DNA of 64,000 nt. It comes from Cloeon dipterum. Taxonomy: Eukaryota > Arthropoda > Insecta > Ephemeroptera > Baetidae. The notes beneath the pieces were generated by a model that searched no databases, was not told where the DNA came from, and was given only the letters and a program-made list of their open reading frames with translations. Shown one piece after another: positions 54,801 through 64,000 of this stretch. The translations under genes and the position numbers were made by a program. The stretch is from the NCBI RefSeq assembly GCF_949628265.1, contig NC_088790.1, positions 19,472,545-19,536,544 on the forward strand. Reading direction: 5' to 3'. Numbering within the stretch: position 1 is the stretch's first letter; each line of letters starts with the position of its first letter.

Positions 54801-57800
54801 TCATCGGCCGCGTGTCTGGATTACTGCTCCAGCTGAGAATGTGACGTTGCATTGCCACACACAGACTCGTTAACTCTCGGCTCACACACGTGAAATAATT
54901 CCGCCTGCATTATTTGCATTTTTATCTCGCGCGCCGCCGACAATCAGATCTCACGCTCCAGTAAATTATCACCTGGCGAGAGCGAGAGTGACAAAAGAAA
55001 AAAAAGGAGCGAGAAGAACGAAGCCTTATTAAAAGAAAATGATAATAAATTAATGACTGCCCTTGTGGCTGTCGCGCGATTGTGGAGTACGCCGAGAGTA
55101 GATTTAGAGGCCGCGCGCCGAAAGCAGCTTTGCCTCCCTCTTTTTGTGTAACGTCACTCTCGGGGTCACCAGGGTCAGCGCAGGTATAATCAGCCTCTCT
55201 GCGCGCGTTTGTTCTTCTCCTCAGTTCCTTTGTGTTCTCAAAAGCAGGGACTTACGTCTTCTTCTTCTTCTGACCATAAATTATACTGCAGCGCGGCTGG
55301 ACCTGCGCGATTTTTTGCCCGAGCAGCGTGAAAAATTGAAATGGCCCATTGATTGTTTCTTGGGGGCTCTCGGAGTCAAGCGGACTGAAATTGATGAGAG
55401 ACACACACCGCAATTGCGAGTTTCTTTTGATCACTGATAATTTGCTCCGAGAGATCGAGAATGTGGTATTGCAGGTAGACGAAAAGCAGATTTATGGTCA
55501 ATCTGGAGGGGAACTTAAGTACCACATAAAACAGATGAAAAATCATCGCACGTTACTAACACTTGAAATCGAAAAATTTCTTGATAGATTTAAAACCACT
55601 ACTATTTAAACCAAAATCATCGCTTCCCACGTTTCTCAGACATTTATACAGCATATTTGCAATCAAATGTAGAATACAGACAACGAGCAGCAATAAATTC
55701 GGAGAAAATATTCCATCAAATCGATTTTCATGGCTGTAGTTCAGACTGAAGGCGTCGTAAAATAAAACTCGAGTAAAAGCAATCGGCTATCAGGAAGCCA
55801 TTTCAATTGAAAAAGCAAACACCCATTATGCAAATAGCAGCTAATTTATTCAATTAGAGCGTGGAGAGGAAAAAAGTTACTCTCGCCCGGCAAATTTATT
55901 TAATTAAACGCACTCGCGTTTCTCTATAAATCGGTGCTCGCGATCAAAAGTAGGCTTTGTTTGGAGGCCGTCGCTCAGGATCCGCGCGCAGGTTACATTA
56001 TTCTGGCCTCACCGAAGGTCAGGTTCAACTTTTAATTTCGCTTCTCGGTTCACGCCATTCATTGAGCGCGCGCCAGACTCGCTGCTCGCTCGTTCAGACC
56101 AGCCAGCCAGCCAGCGATAAAAAGCCAGTTTCTTTCTTGCCAGCGAGGAAAAGAATCAGCAGCGTGTGCGAGTCAGTCGATGGCCGCCTCATTCCAATTT
56201 CACTTTCGCTTTCTGCCCGTGCGGACCACGGAACTAACTCACAACAATTGATTACATAAATGGAAAATTATTCAAAGCTGACAAAAAAAATAGATCATAA
56301 AATTTCACATCGGAATTGAATGTATGAAACCAGAAAATCTCGCCTGGAAAAAGGAAAAAACCCTCTTATTTATTTTTTAACAAACTTATTCTGTTATTAA
56401 AAGGTTATTATCCCGTGGAGCGATGGGACATTACAAATTTAAACCTAAAAATTCTAAATTATAGTTTAACTCTGTTTAATTTGTTGAAAAATCAACGTTG
56501 TTAATAATATTTTTAAAAATTGTGTTTATATGGTCTCATTTTTTGTTGCACTCCGAATTCCGCTGATTTATAAAAAAATTAGCTGGCATGCTGTGGAAGA
56601 GTACCAGACTAAATGTATCTCAACTTGAATATTTTGCCTTCACAATAATATAATCGAATTTTTAATAGAACTAGAACCATCCATTCATGCCTCAAGGCAG
56701 CACACTGAACTCGAAATTTGGCGACCACGTGCGCACCTTTTACACAATTACTTATCAGCGAGACTTTTCTTTTCCATGAGTCGCACGTCACGAGTGCGCT
56801 TGAACTCGCGCGCTCTGCTGGCAAACAAAACCTGTGCTCCCGCGCGGTGTGTGCAGATTTCGGCGTTAGATAACAGACACAGAGCACATAAAACATCATT
56901 TTCTGCTCTCTCGTGCTTAAAGCGAGTACAAGGGGCCGTGCGTATGTACCCGCGGTGCGCACACATCATTAGTCACGCAAGGCAAATAATGAGTTTGCCG
57001 CTTTACTCTCACTCCTTCCCGCCCCCTGCTTTTGGCAACCCCTTCGCAGCTGGCGACGCGTGACATGACTTGCGCCTGATTATCGTCTGGCCCACTTGTT
57101 GCAAACTGCGAAACTGACACCACCGGTGACCCTCTTTCGCGGTCGGATCTCATTTCAGACAATCTTTGGACGACCCAAATGTCATCTTGTATTTTCGTAA
57201 TTAAACAGAGCACTTTTTCAAATGCAAATAAACAGGCTAAAAACACTAACATATCTGAAAAAAATATTACCGAATTTATTTTTGTAATTAACTTAAATAA
57301 TCGGCAATTTTTTTTTATTTCATAAAATAACGTAGTTTTTAAAATTTATTGATTGACAGCTTGCGGTGCGTCTCTTTTAGAATTTGTTTTGATTCCATCG
57401 TTGAGCTGCAAAACGAGTGTGTTTTCAAATCGAGCCAAATTCCCGGTCACGCGAGTCACGCCCGATCAAATCGTCCCTCAGGGGCCTTGTCTGTCAACAG
57501 AGTCGCCGTAAACGCGACGGGGAACGACCGTTTTCTTGTCAAAAGTGAAGTTTGGCACGAAGAGGAATCGAGGGCGCGAGCCGCTTTTAAACTTCTCGGT
57601 TGCAGCAGACGGTACGATTGCGTCTGCCGCCGCTCCGAGGGTGTGAATTTTAATTGAGCTCTGTGGTTTTTGGAATTCGGCGAGAATTTACGACTCCCTT
57701 TCCTTCAGACGAAGACGACGCAAATTGCTTTCTTGAAAGATAGTACTGCTGTGTGTAATTTTCTTTTCTGTGCTCGTGAATTCGTCAAATTATACTAACA

Positions 57801-58293
57801 GTAAAATAACTTCAAATTAAATCGGCTCTACTTAAAAATATTACTTTTTATATTCCTCTTTTGAATGCTTCTCCCTGTGTAGTTTGTCAACATTTTGAGT
57901 TGTGTCATGCGCATGTACGCAATTAATGAAGACCCGTATTGCGCGGAGCTTAGAATTTACCCGGCTGTCGACTTCCTTAAACAGAAAGTTGCATGCAACA
58001 ACACTCGAGAGAGTAAAAAGGTCTGTTGCACGAGTATTAAAAGCCATATGCATGCTGGCGACACTCGAATTCAATTGGCTCCATTCATGAATAAAAATGA
58101 AGAGATAAAAATTCAGCTCCGAAAACGGCGAAACGACGAGCAGACGATGCAAATTAATCGTTTTCGCCGTGCAGATTTCAGTGTGCCGGCGAGCGAGCGA
58201 GCGAGTGAGTGACTCACGAAATGTATGCAAATCTTATATGTACATAATTGCTCTTGTTATGGGCAGGGTCTGCCACGGCGTTTTATTCAAGGA

Positions 58294-58316
58294 GCTGCTG
58301 CTGCTGCTGCTGCTGC
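58294..58316. repeat. (CTG)n trinucleotide repeat
   Basis: Seven to eight GCT/CTG units inside a GC-richer island. The poly-Leu, poly-Ala or poly-Gln frames through it are not supported as genes. Confidence 0.9.
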
Positions 58317-61300
58317 GAGAGGTGCTTTATTCGCGAATCGCGCCAGCAGTTTATTATTCGCGCGAGAAGCATCAGGGTCACGCCGTGGATTTTTATTCCG
58401 CACGGCAGATCTTTTCCATTGGCACTTCGCACGTGTGTAATTTTAAAGTAGCTTCGTGCCTGGCAGCATATTGTTTTCAATTTCCCTAAAAACAGAAATA
58501 TATTATATCGTAATAATTTATTGAATTATCTTATTCAAAAAATCAAGGCGACTGCTAAAGCCCTGGTGAAGGGTTCAAGGTCACAGATTGTCTGTAAATG
58601 TTACCTGATTGATATAATATTTTGAATAACTTTCAGGGATTATGTGCCGATTACTATAAAATTTTACGTTTTTTATGTCATCTCTTGTTTTCCCGAATTT
58701 CCTTAACTGCTTTTTACATCTTCTTTTCTTTAATTTTGGCTATGATGGCTCTTAATTTAAAGATTTCCCTCTTCTTTAATGAGCCGGTTATTTTCGCATG
58801 TGCGAATTATAATACCAACGTGTGTGTGACATTGGACGCCCCACGTGTATCTCCAGACCCTTTATTATCATTTCGTTCGATCGTGATAGGTGCGAGGGCC
58901 TTCGCTCATTACAACGCTTGCCACGTCAAATTACAGCCTAATTACTACTGGCCACGCGTTCCTTTTTTCATTGCAATGCGGAGGACGTCAAAAGCCAGAG
59001 GCCCATCCCTCCTGGATTGCCCAGGCAATTAAAATAGAGCTCCAACAGTCGACGAATTCCTTGATATGCTCTGCCATAGTGGAGTTAAATAAAATTAAAT
59101 GTTAATTTTCAATGAAAACATTTTCCTTCTTTCTTTCAATGTGTCGACCTCAGAACTGATTGCGACGAAAAGCAAAGATTTTTCTTTCAATATATGCTCT
59201 TCTGATGCGTGCGTGCGTACACATTTTGTTTGAAGTAAAAAGCAGCTCCAGATCAGGAATTTGTTTTGGTCTGCTCGGCGTGTAGCCGCGCGATGGATGT
59301 GTCAGCCTTTGAGGCAGGCAGTCGCCGCCGCCGCGCGCTGCTTATTTTTATATTCCAACCCGTACGGCACGACCAGGAGACTGACTCAGTTAACCTTTGG
59401 GAGCGTGTGTATTTTTCAGTGTCAATATCGCAGCCGCCGCTGCCGCCGCCGTTCGAAAACAACACCCGACCCGCACCACGATTTTCTGCTCCTCCAGCGC
59501 CGAAGTAATGCCTTTATAATCGGCTGCCTGTAAGCCGAGATGTGGCTGGTAACGTTTTAGGGAGCGATGCGGGGACCTTTTCCTTTAATTCCCAATCCGG
59601 GTAATCTGCTTAGTTTTGGCGAACCGCTGGGCCTGGACGGAGTTGATGAAGTGCTGGAATGTCTCAAAATTCACAGAAATTTCATGGTGAAGGTCGCTAT
59701 CAACCTATGATGGAAAATAAAACAAAGATTCTGCTATGATTTTGCAGAATTCATAAGAAAAATATTTAGAATCGCTTTAATGCCCAGAATTGATAGGTTT
59801 CAGGATTTTCTTGAGCCTCTAAAAAGAACAGGAGTGATAAAATCAAAATTTCAATGAAAAAACTGTTTAAATTTTATTTGTTTCAATGGTTAAAATGACA
59901 TTCTTTTAAACGTAGAACAAAATATTTTAAAATAACAGAATTCTTATGAAATATTGATACAATTTGTCTCAGTCTAATAAAGTTCCGTTTCTCCGCAGCC
60001 TATCGGTGTTATTTATTTTATTTTCTGCGAAAAAAGATAACCGGAAGCCATAATTGAAGTTGGTCAGTGGAGAAAACAAAATAAGGCTTCTGCATGCTCT
60101 GAGCAAAGAAATTGTTAACTTCTGAAGAATGCGTTGACAAGCTGTCTATTCAATTCATTTGACTTTTCGCTTTGACGAAAGAAACTCCTCAAAACAAAGC
60201 ACACAATCTGAACTAAGCGCGTGTTCGCTCAGAACGAAGCCACCTGGAAAGCAGCGCTCGGAAAAGACAATCGGCGGGCGAATAAGTGTGCTGGCCACTT
60301 AGTGGACGAGTTGAAATAAAGCGTCTGCAGACTGCGAAGAATGTGGTCGTTGCTCGGCGATGATATTATTACGGAGCATAAAGAGCTCTTTCTCTCTCTC
60401 GCCTGGTCAGCATCTCTCTCATAAGGAATTATAACGAGAGAATAAAAAGATAAAACACACGCACAGCACACATGAAATGAGGTTTGCTGTGTCATGTTGG
60501 CCACTCTTCCACTATATGTATATTATTTTTTGCTCTCGCTCTGCTGGTCCGCGCACGCATACCATTTGAATTAATGCTTTTAGCCGTGGCTGCCCGGCCG
60601 GCCGCTCAAAGGGCGGCTAACAAGACGAGCAATTTGAATGTACAAGACAGAAAACAGAGCGGGAAAGAGCCCGACCACCTGTTGCAAATTTCGCAGACAG
60701 CTGGGAGACCTTCGGAATGTAAATGGATTTCTCTGATGCAAAAAAGCATGGCAGAGGCTCTCGACCGGCTCCTTCGATTTTCCTCCACCGCTGAGCGATT
60801 TTAATTGGCGATGCAAAAACGAAATAGTTTCCAGTAGAATAGATCGATAAAAATTAAAAATCATTTGAATTAAAGGGCTTCTTTCGGGTAATCCACTAAA
60901 AAGGGCCGTCACTCAAGGGAATTTTAAAAAATATCCTGGCTCCTGATCATTTGAAATCAAGAGTGTGATAATAGGGTAAAATCTGTGTTGGAAATATTTT
61001 GCTCAATATATAAAAAAACAAAAATAGAGTCAGGGTCTTAAATTTAAAATCAACGGTTTTGCTCTGAAACAAAATCTTTGAAATTTCCGACACATTTAAA
61101 CCCTTTTTTATTTTAAAATATTCATCACGGTTACAGAACAAAAATAAAAATAAGTTCTACACATTCACAAGCCGTTGTAGTGTTTTGCCTGTCTCAATTT
61201 TCATTTAACACCCCAAAAAGAGACCGTGAAGCGAGAACAAGGGTTTCCTTCCCTGATTCTGTTACCTTTGAAAGTGATAACATGTGGTCGGGTCTGAAAA

Positions 61301-64000
61301 AAAAACTCTTTTTACTCGTTGCACGAGAGGAAAGGCAGAGGCATCTCATTACTCTAATTGCAACAAGTGAGCAATTTTTCTGCAATCTGGTAATCTGGCT
61401 GCGCGCGGCAGACAAAGGTGTGTTTTCTCATTCAGCAGGCAAAGGAAAACAATGGGTGCGCGAGAGCGAAAAAGGGCAGACGCCGCAGACACAAGACACC
61501 GTCTCTGTCTTATTAATTGAGGGTGGAGTTAATTTTTCTGGCTCGAGCCTCCAAATTGCATATAATCGGGAACGGAAATGCTTTCATAATACGTACGCGC
61601 CGCACCGCACACACAGGCTGCGCTCTCTGTGCGTTTTTGTTTACATTTGCGGCGCACAAAGGGCTCGATTTTTAATGAGGGGGCGACGAGTGTCGGATCC
61701 AATTTCAATTCCTGCGCGGCGCGAATCATTCCACTATGCTGAGATGATAATTGTGCATGAAAATAGGGTGTTCTCTCTCTCTCTCCGACTCGTCGAGCAG
61801 ACAGCAGACTGCGACCACACCACGTGGGCGTTCGCCGCAAGCTGTCGCATTTAATTGAGGCTGAAATTTGTTAATGTTTAATCGGGTCAAATGAGCATTT
61901 TGTCATTGTATGGAAATTTTCGGTGTAAATTATCCTGAGTCTGGAAAGCATTGTTTTCAGGGTCTACAATTTTTTACTTCAACGATTGGGTTCTACTTAA
62001 AATCAATGTTTTTTCGCTTTTATTCCGTTTTCATTTTTACCAGATTAATCAGTGTAAGCAAAATTTCTTGTCGTCGTGGAAATTTTATGGAGCCATGAAA
62101 ATTGCTTTATTTCCTAGTCTTAATTTATTCCCTTTCACCGAAAGCTATCACAGCGAGAGAAGTTATATTTTCATTTGAAACGAAGACAAATCAGCTTAAA
62201 CACATCCTTCTCTTGAATCCCCTGCTGAATTCAAGTATATTATGCACGGCAGCAACACAGGCAAAGCGTCTTGTATAGGTATAAATTTCAATTTTCAAGT
62301 TAATTCCAGCGAGCTTCCAGAGAAATAAATTAAATCTTGATCGCGAGAATTGCACTTGACTTGCATTTTATTGCACAATAAAGTGCGCGTTGTTATAAAA
62401 CAGACGTTTTCACGCGCTCGCGAAAGCTTGAGGTGATGCATAAATTTCCAGGCATTTAAGCCGCGTGAATTCTGCGATAAAGAGGGAAAGAATCTGTCGT
62501 ACCTGGAAGTCGGCCTTTGCGCGGGATGTGTGCGCGTCGAGAGCAACCCTCTCTATGTGAAAGAAAGAAATCAGGTGCAACTCATGCGTCTTAATGACCG
62601 TCATGCAAAGGTCATTTGAGCAGCCAGCGACTTCCCGAAAGGCGCGCGAGAAAGGACACTTCCTAAAATCCTCAGCGGGGAAATTAAATTATACACTGGC
62701 AGCCGGCAAAACCGGCTCTCGTCCACCAAGTGTATATAATGTAATTGAGCACTAGGGGTTTTCGCTCAATAATTCACGCTGCTTGATGAGAGCCCACTGC
62801 TCGCGGTAGCTATTTGAATATATTGGGAGATACCAACAGCAGGCGGCTCTTTCTTCGTAGAAATGATATTATTTTATATTTAAAATATATGAATTGTTTT
62901 TAAAGAAATGAATAATGATTTAGATTTTCTTACATAAAATTTAACATTATAACGTCATAAATCTCCTAGGCATATATGATTTTGTCAGGGTTTTTCTTGC
63001 TACTAAACTCCTGTTTCCCTGATTTGTTGGACTCCTGCCGGATGTTTGTTATTTGAAACAAGAAATCTAACAATTACGGTAATCTTTACATTATCTTTAA
63101 AACCTGAGCACCGAATGACCACACTTTTTTCAAATTAAATAAATGGAAAAATGGATTTGTTTTCATTCAGTCCCTCTCTGGCCTTTGAAACCTAAAATGT
63201 GATGTTTTCAACAGTCTGGTTTGATCCATTTTTCCAGATTTACGATTAACACTATCTCTATCAGCGCCCACCAATGGACTTTACTTCGCGGCAATAAAAC
63301 GATTGCCTAAGGATGTTTCCTCAAAATTTGGCACTGAATAATAAACACCCATATCGCTCTCTCGGTACTGAACGTTGAGGTGGGAAGTGCAAAAACCAGT
63401 TTTTGTACACACAACACACACACACTTAGCTGATGAGCAGAGTTTTAAACGCCTCCAAGATCCCCGCCGAGATTTGCGAGAATTGAATAGCTGCCGTTTC
63501 GTGTCGCAAATATCGTTTTCAGCAAATTCGCATAAAGACCATGACATCACGCCGCGAGAATCCTATTTCCCGAAGCGGCTCGGCACTAAGCTTTCCCGGT
63601 GCCCATTACACGTTGTTACAATTTGATCTCTCGTCAGAAAGTAGATTATCAATCAATCAGCGAGAATGTGCTGCTTTTGTCGTAAGCCGGCCGGCGTGTT
63701 AAATTGATTCAGAAGAATCAACAATTGTGTCGAGTCAGAGGCTGCGCGTGGGGAACGTTTCACCAGAGATGTTACGAGTTTGACGGCACCGTAATTTGCA
63801 TCCGAGAACAGAAAAGACGATTGGGCTACTCTCAAAGAACAGGGCAGTGCAAAATTGCAGTTTGTCTCTCGTGATATTTATTTTTCTTAACTGACAAAAC
63901 ATAGATCAGTCCTCTATTTCACACAGCAGAAAGGCGGGCTCTTTACAGTTGGAAATTTTCAGATTTATCCCAACGGCTTTCTTATTTTCCATTTCGTACT

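Larger units (their letters stand above)
48105..64000 (+). other. Long intron or intergenic stretch with no supported exon
   Basis: Nearly 16 kb without a coding exon I can defend. AT-rich sequence alternates with GC-richer islands holding homeodomain-like TAATTA/ATTA clusters and CACGTG- or GAGA-like words, for example about 49300-49700, 50700-51200, 53000-53480, 54780-55150, 55860-56260, 56740-57130, 58130-58440, 60220-60800, 61180-61860 and 62340-62830. This pattern fits a large first intron rich in regulatory modules, but that is inference. Confidence 0.4.

Overview
The window is nuclear DNA of an animal and most likely an insect. Genes are split by GT-AG introns, intergenic DNA is AT-rich, microsatellites (CA, GA, TG/AG) are common, and the gene set includes an E78-type nuclear receptor, an ecdysone-pathway family. 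I cannot name the species. All exon models below were built by hand from splice motifs, reading-phase continuity and family motifs.

Layout. (1) 1-24,000: an E78/Eip78C nuclear receptor on the + strand, with two alternative first coding exons (from 544 and 11699) joined in the same phase to a shared DNA-binding domain (15508-16962), hinge (17745-18058) and ligand-binding domain (18465-20343). Its introns carry repeated CA/GA-rich, GC-richer islands. (2) 24104-26223 (+): a short REXO1/Rex1-like DEDDh RNA exonuclease with a lineage-specific repeated tail. (3) 27794-33478 (+): a six-exon gene for an FHA-domain, Lys/Pro-rich chromatin-type protein that I interpret as a Ki-67-like protein. Its promoter region has a perfect CRE and E2F-like sites. 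(4) 33823-35278 (-): VPS37A (ESCRT-I). (5) 35958-39143 (+): ARL13B (ciliary GTPase). (6) 39490-40533 (-): a ninjurin. (7) About 46.8-48.1 kb (+): the 5' end of a gene for a predicted type II membrane protein, unidentified, whose remaining exons must lie beyond the region I can read. The last 16 kb holds no exon I can support.

The middle block (24-40.6 kb) is compact: six protein ends within 16 kb, VPS37A and ARL13B head to head, and Ki-67-like/VPS37A and ARL13B/ninjurin tail to tail. The flanks are sparse and look regulatory. The genes do not form one pathway. Functionally they cover hormone response, RNA processing, mitotic chromosome biology, endosomal sorting, cilia and membrane rupture or adhesion.

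Most interesting items: the Ki-67-like protein with six closely packed copies of a G(V/I)KEMF-type motif; the decaying tandem repeat at the end of the exonuclease gene; and a foldback MITE-like family with one full palindromic copy (about 28325-28755) and two half copies.
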